A stretch of DNA of 64,000 bases from Deinococcus indicus (GTDB taxonomy: Bacteria; Deinococcota; Deinococci; Deinococcales; Deinococcaceae): NCBI RefSeq assembly GCF_002198095.1, contig NZ_NHMK01000014.1, forward strand, positions 62,001 through 126,000. Reading direction: 5' to 3'. The position numbers were made by a program, and so were the translations under genes. Under the pieces are notes generated by a model, which saw only the letters and a list, made by a program, of their open reading frames with translations, was not told the origin of the DNA and did not search any database. Of the stretch, positions 10,203 through 21,241 are shown in pieces (positions within the stretch are counted from its first letter, which is position 1; every line of letters begins with the position of its first letter).

Positions 10203-11042
10203 ATGATTCTCGTCACTGCCGCCACCGGGAACGTCGGGCGCGAACTCGTGCCGCAACTGCTGGCCGCCGGGCAACAGGTCCGCGCGGGCACCCGCCACCC
10301 GCAGGGGGCATCATTCCCGTCCGGCGCGCACGCCGTGCACTTCGACTTCGGCGACGAGGCCAGCATCCGCGCAGCCGCGACCGGAGTGCAGGGCGTGTAC
10401 CTGATCGTCCCGGAAACCGTGGACACAGAGACCCTGAAACGTGCCCTGAACGTCATGAAGCAGGCGGGCGTGGAACGCGTCGTGCTGCAATCCGGATTCG
10501 GCGCCGAGAAGGGCGACAACCCGCTGGGCGAGGCCGAGGACAGCGTGCGCGCCAGTGGCCTGAACTGGACGGTCCTCCGGCCCAACTGGTTCATGCAGAA
10601 CTACAACCAGATGTTCCGGCGCGGCATCCGCGACCGCCACGAGTTCGCGGAACCCGCCGGGGAACAGCGCACCAGCTTCATCGACACGCGCGACATCGCC
10701 GCCGCCGCCGTGGTCGTCCTCACCCAGCCCGGCCACGACGGCCGCGAATACGACCTGACCGGCCCGCACTCCATCGACCGGCACGCCGTCGCCGCCGCCC
10801 TCAGCAGCGCCCTGGGCCACCCCATCACGTACCGCCCCGTCGACGACGACGGCTTCGTCGACTTCCTGATCTCCACCGGCGAGAGCGACGAGGAAGAAGC
10901 GCGCGCCATCGCCTCCATCTACCCGCCCATCCGCGCCGGCGACACCGCCCCCACCACCCCCGACCTGCACACCCTGACCGGCAGCGCCGGCCACACCATC
11001 GAGGCCTTCGCGCAGCACTACCGGCAGGACTGGCTGGAATGA
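10203..11042 (+). CDS. NmrA-type NAD(P)-binding oxidoreductase or regulator
   Basis: 279 residues, an atypical short-chain dehydrogenase. The dinucleotide loop is TAATGNVGRELV at residues 5-16. It lacks a clear YxxxK catalytic pair. The middle part (NWTVLRPNWFMQNY, then DTRDIAAAAVVVL) is typical of the NmrA/QOR2-like group, whose members reduce quinones or sense NADP redox state. The substrate cannot be told. It stands alone, divergent from the ugp-like operon. Confidence 0.85.
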   Translation: MILVTAATGNVGRELVPQLLAAGQQVRAGTRHPQGASFPSGAHAVHFDFGDEASIRAAATGVQGVYLIVPETVDTETLKRALNVMKQAGVERVVLQSGFGAEKGDNPLGEAEDSVRASGLNWTVLRPNWFMQNYNQMFRRGIRDRHEFAEPAGEQRTSFIDTRDIAAAAVVVLTQPGHDGREYDLTGPHSIDRHAVAAALSSALGHPITYRPVDDDGFVDFLISTGESDEEEARAIASIYPPIRAGDTAPTTPDLHTLTGSAGHTIEAFAQHYRQDWLE

Positions 11043-11046
11043 CTGG

Positions 11047-11088
11047 CTGATGGCTGATGGCTGATGGCTGATGGCTGATGGCTGATGG
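11047..11088. repeat. Heptamer tandem repeat (CTGATGG)6
   Basis: Six exact copies of CTGATGG directly after the reductase stop codon. Such a tract can expand or contract by slippage. Confidence 0.97.
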
Positions 11089-11164
11089 TCAACAGCGTGT
11101 GCGCGACATGGCTGCGCACGTCAAGGCCTACCCATTGCCGACACGTTGCTTTCCACTCCCCTCT

Positions 11165-11845
11165 TCAGCGGGCGGTCAGGAGCACGTCCGGCAGGTCGCC
11201 GATCAGGGCGTCCACGCCGAGTGCTTTCAGGCGGGCGACCTGCGCAGCGTCGTTGACGGTCCAGGTGTTCACGCGCCAGCCGTGCGCGCGGGCCTGGGCC
11301 ATCAGGCTGTCGTCGATCAGGGGATGCATGGGGTGCAGCGCCGCCGCCTTCACGCGCCGCATCACCAGCGGCACGAGGTCCAGCGGCCCGGCCCGGTACG
11401 CCCGGTGGAACAGGAACCCCCGCTCGATGTCCGGCGCGTGGTGCCGCGCGGCGTCCAGCACCAGCGGACTGAACGAACTGACGATCACGCGGCGCGACAG
11501 GCCGTGCGCGCGGATGGTGTCCAACGTCCGGTGAACGCGGTCATCCGGACGGGCCCCCTCAAACTTGATCTCCACGTTCACGAACGCCCCCGCATCCGCC
11601 GCCCACGCCAGCGTGGCGTCCAGCGTCGGCACGTGCGCGGGCAGACCGGCGGCCGTCATCTCGGGCAGCGCCCCGCCCTCCTTCAACGCCGGATCGTGAT
11701 GCACCACCAGCGTGCCGTCCAGCAGGCGGCGCACATCCAGCTCCACGCCGTCCAACCCGGCGTCCATCGCCGCCTGAAACCCGGCCAGGGTGTTCTCGGT
11801 ATGCAGTCGGGGCGTGCCACGGTGACCCAGCAGAAGCGGCTTCAT
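11165..11845 (-). CDS. Cytosolic glycerophosphodiester phosphodiesterase
   Basis: 226 residues, a minimal GDPD barrel without a signal peptide. The catalytic motifs are LLGHRGTPRLHTENT near the N-terminus, VELDVRRLLDGTLVVHHDP (metal ligands and second catalytic His), NVEIKFEG and NTWTVND near the C-terminus. It would hydrolyse glycerophosphodiesters brought in by the nearby UgpB-type importer. It is a second GDPD, unlike the large secreted fusion 5 kb away. Confidence 0.93.
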   Translation of the reverse strand: MKPLLLGHRGTPRLHTENTLAGFQAAMDAGLDGVELDVRRLLDGTLVVHHDPALKEGGALPEMTAAGLPAHVPTLDATLAWAADAGAFVNVEIKFEGARPDDRVHRTLDTIRAHGLSRRVIVSSFSPLVLDAARHHAPDIERGFLFHRAYRAGPLDLVPLVMRRVKAAALHPMHPLIDDSLMAQARAHGWRVNTWTVNDAAQVARLKALGVDALIGDLPDVLLTAR

Positions 11846-11852
11846 ACCCCGC

Positions 11853-11858
11853 AGGCTA
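11853..11858 (-). promoter_or_regulatory. -10 box TAGCCT for cytosolic GDPD
   Basis: TANNNT 7 bases before the ATG at 11845. Confidence 0.45.
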
Positions 11859-11900
11859 CCCGCCCGACGTCAGGTGCGCCTCATCGTTCAGGGCACAGGG

Positions 11901-12944
<1,044 letters not shown>

Positions 12945-12952
12945 GTGCGGGC

Positions 12953-12958
12953 AGCATA
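12953..12958 (-). promoter_or_regulatory. -10 box TATGCT for HsdR-N-like gene
   Basis: TANNNT 8 bases before the ATG at 12944, slightly wider than in its neighbours. Confidence 0.4.
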
Positions 12959-12989
12959 ACAGCGGGAGTGGTGTACGGCGCGCAGAAAT

Positions 12990-13018
12990 CGCCGCCCCCG
13001 AGTGATCCGGGGGCGGCG
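12990..13018 (-). terminator. Strong hairpin behind the DUF4384 gene
   Basis: 11-bp stem CGCCGCCCCCG/CGGGGGCGGCG, 17 bases after the stop at 13035. On the minus strand only ATTTC follows, so the T-run is weak. Confidence 0.55.
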
Positions 13019-13034
13019 CGTTGGGTGCGGGGCT

Positions 13035-13619
13035 TCAGCGGCCGACGGTGTAGCGGACGGTGTCGCTGGTCCAGTTCTGCTGCGGGATGGGTTGCGTGAC
13101 GGGGTTCACGACGATGCTCAGGGCCTGCGCGAAGCCGGGGGTGGTGGTGGGTTTCACGGTGGCGAACGCCTCGCCGCTGCGGTAGGAGCTGAGCTGGCTG
13201 AGGTTCAGTTCGGTGCGGCTGGCGATGACCAGAACCTTGTTCAGGCCGCGCGGGCCGCTGACGTTGAACACGAAGTTGTCGCCGGGCGCGGGGAAGGTGC
13301 GGGTCTGTCCGGCGCGGACGTAGTGGGTGCCGCTGAGGTGGTTGGGGAGGATCTGGTCGGTGGTGCCGTCCGGGTTGACGTTGAACAGGTACACGTACGC
13401 GTCCTCGTTGACGGTGGTGGCGATGCGGATGGCGTCGCCGACGCGGTAGGTGGGCGTGCCGTTGCCGCCGGGGTCGCGGTCCACCCACACGCGGACGCTG
13501 AGGTCGGTGGGGACGGGGTTGACGATGATGCTCTGCGCGCTGAGCTTGGGCGCGGCGGTGGCGGGCGTGCCCAGGGTGACGGTGGCGAGGGCGGCGAGGA
13601 GCAGGGCAGCTTTGTTCAT
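13035..13619 (-). CDS. Secreted DUF4384 protein
   Basis: 194 residues with a signal peptide (ALLLAALATVTLGTPATA). The rest is a DUF4384 domain, recognisable from YRVGDAIRIATTVNEDAYVY and [19 protein letters not shown]4384 domains are extracytoplasmic, often tied to surface structures or kinases; their role is unknown. It is a clear paralogue of the first 190 residues of the protein at 27718-28809 (shared [14 protein letters not shown] and [13 protein letters not shown] motifs). A GGAG Shine-Dalgarno sequence precedes the ATG. Confidence 0.88.
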   Translation of the reverse strand: MNKAALLLAALATVTLGTPATAAPKLSAQSIIVNPVPTDLSVRVWVDRDPGGNGTPTYRVGDAIRIATTVNEDAYVYLFNVNPDGTTDQILPNHLSGTHYVRAGQTRTFPAPGDNFVFNVSGPRGLNKVLVIASRTELNLSQLSSYRSGEAFATVKPTTTPGFAQALSIVVNPVTQPIPQQNWTSDTVRYTVGR

Positions 13620-13864
13620 GGGGGTCTCCGGGGCCGCTCGGCCCTAGGCGCGGCCGGGGTGGCGGGCGCTGGTGGGCGTGTGGGAGCGGCTTCTGTTCTC
13701 CTCAAGCGTAGGCGCCGGCACCTGACGGGCGGTGAAGGGAGGCTGACTGAACATGAGCTGCGTCACGTTTCGGCTCATGATGATCTCGTCAGAAAAGGAG
13801 CGTCGCCTGATCTGGGGGTATGCAGAAGCGGCTCCCCGATGGTGGTCGGTGAGCCGCTGGGTTC

Positions 13865-13938
13865 TGGCAGGGATACTAGGATTCGAACCTAGACAAGCAG
13901 ATCCAAAATCTGCTGTGCTGCCATTACACCATATCCCT
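13865..13938 (-). tRNA. tRNA-Gln (anticodon TTG), CCA encoded
   Basis: The minus strand folds as a cloverleaf. Acceptor stem AGGGATA/TATCCCT, anticodon stem GCAGA/TCTGC with loop TTTTGGA (anticodon TTG reads CAA), and T-arm CTAGG-TTCGAAT-CCTAG. Discriminator G is followed by genomic CCA at 13867-13865. Confidence 0.95.
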
Positions 13939-14025
13939 AGGGTGTGCCTGCAGTGCCTTTTCAGGCGGGCATGAGTATACCGGGGGTGGCCGGGCAGGGT
14001 CAAGACAGCGCGGGCGGGGGGACGC

Positions 14026-16698
<2,673 letters not shown>

Positions 16699-16704
16699 CC
16701 GCAC

Positions 16705-16710
16705 AGTCTA
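16705..16710 (-). promoter_or_regulatory. -10 box TAGACT; decides the helicase start
   Basis: Directly touches GTG 16704 but lies 6 bases before the in-frame GTG 16698, the normal leaderless spacing here. Confidence 0.45.
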
Positions 16711-16827
16711 GGCCCGCCCGGCGCACCCGCACGGAAGTTGCGTCACGGTCAGGCCGGGTGCGGGGTATGAGGAAGTGTGTCCGGGAGCGACCTGGCATGA
16801 TGGGCGCAGCATGACCGGACGCCGCGC

Positions 16828-17409
16828 GTGACCACCGACCTCTCGTACTACGTGTACGCGCTGAAGGACCCGCGCACGTCGCCCGCCGCGCCGTTCTACG
16901 TGGGCAAGGGCATCGGCACGCGCGCGCACGATCACCTGCACCGGCCCGACAGCACGCCCAAGGGTCAGCGCATCCGCGAGATTCTGGCCGCCGGCGCCGA
17001 GGTCCTGGTCGTGCGGCTGGTCGAGGGCCTGACCGAGGCGCAGGCCCTGAAGATCGAGGCGGAACTGATCGCCGCCTTCGGCACGCAGGCCAGCGGCGGC
17101 CTGCTGACGAACACGGTGCTGCCCAGCGGTCTGGGAGGCAAGGCGCGTGCCGGCAAGGTCGTCCCGGCGGGCGTGCCCGAGAAGGCGCAGGTGGGTCTGC
17201 AACTGCTCAAGGACGCCGTGCTGGAGTTCGCGCAGGCCAACCCCGGCGGCGTGACCAACTCGGACACGGCCAGCCTGCTGGGGCTGCGGAGCGACTACGG
17301 CGGCGGCGCGAAGGATTACCTGTCGTACTCGGTGCTGGGCCTGCTGATGCGCGAGGGCAAAGTCGAGCGACGCAAGCCCGGCCATCAGCACGTCGCGCGC
17401 GTTCGCTGA
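16828..17409 (+). CDS. GIY-YIG (LEM-3-like) domain protein with C-terminal helical domain
   Basis: 193 residues. The first 90 are a GIY-YIG-type fold with YYVYALKDP and FYVGKGIGTRAHDHL (Tyr, Tyr-Val-Gly core), then the catalytic-type Glu in LKIEAELIAAFG. This layout is that of LEM-3/COG3680 GIY-YIG proteins. The C-terminal 90 residues (EFAQANPGGVTNSDTASLLG, then LSYSVLGLLMREGKVERRK) look like a winged-helix DNA-binding unit. It starts with GTG 16828, overlapping the stop of a 6-codon frame (16811-16831), and is divergent from the MrfA-like helicase. Nuclease activity is inferred only. Confidence 0.8.
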   Translation: MTTDLSYYVYALKDPRTSPAAPFYVGKGIGTRAHDHLHRPDSTPKGQRIREILAAGAEVLVVRLVEGLTEAQALKIEAELIAAFGTQASGGLLTNTVLPSGLGGKARAGKVVPAGVPEKAQVGLQLLKDAVLEFAQANPGGVTNSDTASLLGLRSDYGGGAKDYLSYSVLGLLMREGKVERRKPGHQHVARVR

Positions 17410-17457
17410 GCTGCGGCCCGCCTCTCCCCCGCGTCCCGCAACCTCCCCCCGGCCCCC

Positions 17458-18513
17458 TCAGCCGCGCATGACGAAGTGTTCGATGATGGCGTGGTGGTCC
17501 TCGAAGAACAGTTCGGGGCGGGCGAGGACGTCGCTGATGGGCATCCAGAGCGCTTCGCTGGCGTCGCTGCCGCCGCTGAGTCGGGGCAGCTGGCCGATGC
17601 CGAGGTCGAAGTGGTAGGCGTGGGTGACGGTGCGGCCGCGCAGGCTGCGGTCGGGGTAGTCGAAGACGGCCTGGGCGCGCAGGGCGGCGGCGAGGTCGAT
17701 GCTGGGGCTCAGGCCGGTCTCCTCGTGCGTTTCGCGGATGGCGCAGGCGAGGAGTGTTTCGTGCGGTTCGAGGAACCCGCCGGGCATGGCGAGGCGGCCG
17801 CGTCCGGGGCGGCCGGCGCGGCGGACGAGCAGGACGTGGCCGCTGCGGGTGATGACGGCGTCGGTGGTGACGAAGATGGGTGGGTGGGGGGCGTCTTTCC
17901 AGGCGGCGCGGTAGGCGAGGAGGTGGTCGTACTCGGCTTTCAGTTCGGTGTAGTCGGGGGTGCGGCTGAAGGTGTCGAGGAAGGCGTGGACGGCGGGTGG
18001 GACCATGGGTTGCACGTCGTTCAGGCGGCCTTCGAAGTAGGCGCGGCGCACGTCGGTGGCGCTGAGGGGGCTGACGACGTGGGTGGGGATGAATTCCCAG
18101 GCGGGGAAGGAGCGGAGGTAGTAGCTGCTTTCGTCCTTGATGTGGCCGATCAGGGCGATGTCGGTGCTGCCGCGCGTGTGGGCCTGGACGCCGGCCTGGA
18201 CTTCGCTGAGCCAGAGGGTTTCGTTGTAGTAGTAGTCGCGGACGTGCACGAACAGCAGGCGGGTGCGGGGAACGCCGGCCTGCTGGAGCATGGCGGTGAT
18301 GAGGTCCTGGCGTTCGTCGGCGGTGAAGGGGTTCTTGGTGTTGCGGGCGGCGCGGGCGCTGCCGATGACGATGATGAGTTTCTGGACGCTGCGCAGCGCT
18401 TCGAGCATGACCTGCAGGTGGGCGGCGTGGGGGGGTTCGAAGCGGCCGATGTACACGCCGAAGGTGCGTCTGCGGCGGGCGGGGGTGGGGGTGGGAACGG
18501 CCATGATCCTCAC
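17458..18513 (-). CDS. nadM: Bifunctional NMN adenylyltransferase (NadM type) / Nudix ADP-ribose pyrophosphatase
   Basis: 351 residues, two domains as in cyanobacterial slr0787-type proteins. Residues 15-190 are a nucleotidyltransferase: [18 protein letters not shown] carries the HxxH site, and later [17 protein letters not shown] residues ([12 protein letters not shown]) bind ATP. Residues about 205-351 are a Nudix domain with the full box [20 protein letters not shown] followed by ETGL. The first part makes NAD from NMN and ATP; the second would recycle ADP-ribose. It complements the NAD salvage operon at 40-46 kb. The start may instead be ATG 18504. Confidence 0.93.
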   Translation of the reverse strand: MRIMAVPTPTPARRRRTFGVYIGRFEPPHAAHLQVMLEALRSVQKLIIVIGSARAARNTKNPFTADERQDLITAMLQQAGVPRTRLLFVHVRDYYYNETLWLSEVQAGVQAHTRGSTDIALIGHIKDESSYYLRSFPAWEFIPTHVVSPLSATDVRRAYFEGRLNDVQPMVPPAVHAFLDTFSRTPDYTELKAEYDHLLAYRAAWKDAPHPPIFVTTDAVITRSGHVLLVRRAGRPGRGRLAMPGGFLEPHETLLACAIRETHEETGLSPSIDLAAALRAQAVFDYPDRSLRGRTVTHAYHFDLGIGQLPRLSGGSDASEALWMPISDVLARPELFFEDHHAIIEHFVMRG

Positions 18514-18617
18514 GATGTCACCATCTGTCTATGAACTTGATGAGGACTGGCGGGATAGTCAAGTCTGAACCGGGTTCAGGGCGTGCAGAGTGGCGTGCGC
18601 GGCCCGCGGCGGCGGCG

Positions 18618-18623
18618 TACTGT
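18618..18623 (+). promoter_or_regulatory. -10 box TACTGT for YbjN gene
   Basis: TANNNT 5 bases before ATG 18629. Confidence 0.45.
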
Positions 18624-18628
18624 GAGGC

Positions 18629-19123
18629 ATGAAGAAAAATCTGGTGTCCGCTGCGCTGCTCGTCCTCACCCTGTCCACCCCGGCCCTGGCGGGCGGCGCG
18701 GCCGCTCCCATGGCTGGCGCCGGTCAGGTGGTCGCCGCGACGCCCGCCGCGCTGATGGCCGCCCTGAAGGAGGCCGGGTACCGCGTGACGATGGACCCCG
18801 TCAGCCCGGACAGCGATCCGAGCATGACCGTCATGGCCGGCGACTACGAGGTCAGCGTGTGGCTCAGCAACTGCAAGGCGGGCAGCTGCGGGCGCGTGAC
18901 GGCCAGCACCTCCTGGGATTACAGCGACAGCGAGGAGGAACTGGACACGGCGCTGGTCAACGACTGGAACGGCAACTACTACACGCAGGCGTACGCCTAC
19001 GACGGCGCGTACTACCTGGATTCCAGCATGCCGATCAGCGGCGGGTACACCCGCGCGACCCTGAAAGCCTGGATGACCGATTACCTGAGCGACGTGAAGG
19101 ACTTCGAACTCGAACTGCCCTGA
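18629..19123 (+). CDS. Secreted YbjN-domain protein
   Basis: 164 residues with a signal peptide ending near TLSTPALAGG. The body follows the YbjN pattern: ALMAALKEAGYRVTMDP, SMTVMAGDYEVSVWL and a C-terminal helix ATLKAWMTDYLSDVKDFEL. YbjN folds act as small binding or chaperone-like modules; no function can be given for this secreted form. Tyr/Asp-rich centre; two cysteines (SNCKAGSCG) may form a disulphide. Confidence 0.8.
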   Translation: MKKNLVSAALLVLTLSTPALAGGAAAPMAGAGQVVAATPAALMAALKEAGYRVTMDPVSPDSDPSMTVMAGDYEVSVWLSNCKAGSCGRVTASTSWDYSDSEEELDTALVNDWNGNYYTQAYAYDGAYYLDSSMPISGGYTRATLKAWMTDYLSDVKDFELELP

Positions 19124-19141
19124 TCCGGCCCGGACAGAAGA

Positions 19142-19176
19142 GGGGGGCGGCGCCGTGACCACACGCGCCGCCCCCC
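19142..19176 (+). terminator. Hairpin terminator behind YbjN gene
   Basis: 11-bp perfect stem GGGGGGCGGCG/CGCCGCCCCCC, 18 bases after the stop. No long T-run follows. Confidence 0.55.
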
Positions 19177-19281
19177 TGCTGTGAACGCGCCCTACATGAA
19201 GAAACACCGGACGTCAGTTCAAGGCGCCTGTGGACTGTTCAGCTCCGCCGGGCGGGGCGGGCGGGTCACACTGCGGGTCTG

Positions 19282-20187
19282 ATGGCAGACCTGAACAACG
19301 TGAACAGCCGCGTCAGTCGCGGCGCGCAGCAGGTGAAGGCCGGGCTGCACGACACCCGCGAGGCCGCCGGGCACGCCGCGCAGCAGGCCGCGCCGGGCCT
19401 GGAACTCCTGGCGCGCGTCGGGTACGTCAGCAAGGGCGTCGTGTACTTCACGGTGGGCTTCCTGGCCCTGAGCGTGGCACTCGGGCAGGGGGGGCGCACC
19501 ACGGACACGCGCGGCGCACTGCTGAAACTGCAGGACCTGCCGGGCGGGGCGGCGCTGCTGTCCGTCCTGGCGGTCGGGCTGGTCGGGTACGCGCTGTGGC
19601 AGCTGATCCGCGCCGCGCTGGACCCCGAACGGCAGGGTGTGGCCGCCAAGGGGCTGGTCAAGCGGACCGGGTACCTGCTGAGTGCCGGCGTGAACCTGAC
19701 GCTGGCGGTGTTCACGGCCCGGCTGGCCGCGTCGGGCCGCGCGCCGCAGGGCGGGGACGGTCAGGCGCAGACGGCGGGCACGGTCCTGAACCTGCCGGGC
19801 GGGCAGCTGCTGCTGGGGCTGGTAGGCGCGGCGCTGCTGGGGCTGGCGGCCAGTCAGCTGTACACGGCGTACGGCGCGAAGTTCATGAAGCGCATGCAGT
19901 TTTCCGGGGTGGACGGCCGCGTCCGGGACCTGCTGGTGAAGACCGGGCAGGTGGGCATCGCGTCGCGCGGGGTGCTGATGCTGATCATCGGCGCCTTCGC
20001 GCTGGTCGCCGCGTGGAACCGCCGGGCCAGCGAGACGGTCGGGATCTCGCAGGCGCTGACGTGGCTGGGGTCCCAGCCGGCCGGGAACGTGCTGCTGGGG
20101 GTCGTGGCGGTCGGAACGCTGTGTTACGGCGTGTGGTGCGCCGTGCAGGCCCGCTACCGCCGCATCCGCATCGAGGACGCCGGGTGA
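19282..20187 (+). CDS. DUF1206 multi-pass membrane protein
   Basis: 301 residues. Three repeats of a two-helix unit are visible, each opening with a gentle R/K-x-G-Y/Q motif: ARVGYVSKGVVYFTVGF, KRTGYLLSAGVNLTLAV and KTGQVGIASRGVLMLIIGAF. This is the DUF1206 pattern; no function is known. An amphipathic N-terminal stretch (QQVKAGLHDTREAAGHAAQQ) precedes the first helix. The final A of its TGA stop is the first base of a family 1 dispersed repeat. Confidence 0.88.
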   Translation: MADLNNVNSRVSRGAQQVKAGLHDTREAAGHAAQQAAPGLELLARVGYVSKGVVYFTVGFLALSVALGQGGRTTDTRGALLKLQDLPGGAALLSVLAVGLVGYALWQLIRAALDPERQGVAAKGLVKRTGYLLSAGVNLTLAVFTARLAASGRAPQGGDGQAQTAGTVLNLPGGQLLLGLVGAALLGLAASQLYTAYGAKFMKRMQFSGVDGRVRDLLVKTGQVGIASRGVLMLIIGAFALVAAWNRRASETVGISQALTWLGSQPAGNVLLGVVAVGTLCYGVWCAVQARYRRIRIEDAG

Positions 20188-20321
20188 TACGGACTCCGAT
20201 TGAATGGGCTGCAAAGCCCGTTCAATCCGAGCGAAGCGAGTGGGAGCAAAACGGGTTCCGGACGTGGAGCCGGCAATCCGGTAAAGTTCCGGATTGTTGG
20301 CGAAACAAACGGAATCCGTAT
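20187..20321 (+). repeat. Dispersed repeat family 1, copy B (reference copy)
   Basis: Ends ATACGGACTCCG...CGGAATCCGTAT form imperfect terminal inverted repeats. Two internal hairpins: GATTGAATGGGCT/AGCCCGTTCAATC and CAATCCGG/CCGGATTG. Just beyond, 20343-20358 repeats the last bases of the DUF1206 gene (GGACGCCGGGTGATAC), followed by a decayed second end. Confidence 0.9.
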
Positions 20322-20430
20322 GATAGCTGCGGCGGGTGGTACGGACGCCGGGTGATACCGACTCGCGGAGCCTCGCCGCAGAGCGGGTGGAAGCGGAAGA
20401 CGGCCTGCCGGGCGTGGGAGAATGCCGGGC

Positions 20431-20847
20431 ATGACTGATCCCGCAGAGGCCGCGCGACCCGACACCCGGCGGCAGGTGGCGCTGATCGCGCACGACAAGA
20501 AGAAGCTGGAGCTGGCGCTGTTCGCCCTGAGTCACCGCGACACCCTAGCGAACTTTCATCTGGTGGCGACCGGCACGACCGGCGGGATTCTGGCCAAGCA
20601 GACGGGACTGCAGGTCGAGCGGGTGCTGTCCGGGCCGCTGGGCGGCGATCAGCAGATCGGGGCGCGGCTGGCCGAGGAGCGGCTGCTGGCGGTGTTCTTC
20701 TTCCGGGATCCGCTGACGGCGCAGCCGCACGAGCCGGACGTGTCGGCGCTGGTGCGCCTGTGCGACGTGCACGACATTCCGCTGGCGACCAACCCGGCGA
20801 GTGCCGAGGCGCTGATGCTGTGGCTGCGAGAACAGATCCGGCCCTGA
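20431..20847 (+). CDS. mgsA: Methylglyoxal synthase
   Basis: 138 residues, close to the E. coli enzyme length. It converts dihydroxyacetone phosphate to methylglyoxal and phosphate, a bypass of lower glycolysis when phosphate is scarce. Family motifs: [18 protein letters not shown] (phosphate loop), [12 protein letters not shown] with the catalytic Asp, and [18 protein letters not shown] 20431 begins at the family N-terminus; GAGAAT lies 7 bases ahead. Repeats flank it on both sides. Confidence 0.95.
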   Translation: MTDPAEAARPDTRRQVALIAHDKKKLELALFALSHRDTLANFHLVATGTTGGILAKQTGLQVERVLSGPLGGDQQIGARLAEERLLAVFFFRDPLTAQPHEPDVSALVRLCDVHDIPLATNPASAEALMLWLREQIRP

Positions 20848-20908
20848 CCCGCACGGCCGCCCTGTCCCGTTAACCGGATGGCCGGGTGCGCGTGCGATCC
20901 GGTCAGGC

Positions 20909-20960
20909 GGGGTGCCAGGGCAGGTGGGGTGTCAGGGCAGTTGGGGTGTCAAGGGCAGGT
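20909..20960. repeat. 17-bp tandem repeat, three copies
   Basis: GGGGTGYCAGGGCAGKT repeated at 20909, 20926 and 20943 (third copy with one extra A). Confidence 0.9.
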
Positions 20961-21086
20961 GCGGCGCGCTCCCTGCACCCGACCTTCATACAGTGGGCAC
21001 CCCCGGTGGCGGTTCCCGGTGGGCGCTGGTCAGCGGCGCCCGGACTGGAGTTTCATGGGGGGAGCATGCGCGGGCCGGCCTTTTTG

Positions 21087-21184
21087 ATACGGACCCGGAT
21101 GGAACGGATGACCAATCCATTCCATCCGGGTGGACCCGTAGAGCGGCGCGGCAGAGCGGGCGAGACAGACGGAACCCACACGAC
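21087..21184 (+). repeat. Decayed copy of dispersed repeat family 1
   Basis: Starts ATACGGACCCGG and keeps GAGACAGACGGAACCC near its end. It contains a long palindrome (21094-21130, arms CCCGGATGGAACGGAT and ATCCATTCCATCCGGG). Confidence 0.6.
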
Positions 21185-21241
21185 ACCCGCCGGACGGCCC
21201 CGCCGGGCGACCCGGCCGGGCGGGCCGCTGTGGGGGCGCGC

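Larger units (their letters stand above)
20848..21241. other. 394-bp repeat-rich intergenic region
   Basis: No gene seen. It holds the 17-bp tandem repeat and a decayed family 1 repeat listed separately, and a GGCCGGCCTTTTT motif at 21074-21085 that might end the mgsA transcript. Confidence 0.5.

Noticed and set aside
13741..13974. Short plus-strand frame over the tRNA gene
   Set aside because: It overlaps the tRNA-Gln gene and has no protein-like character.
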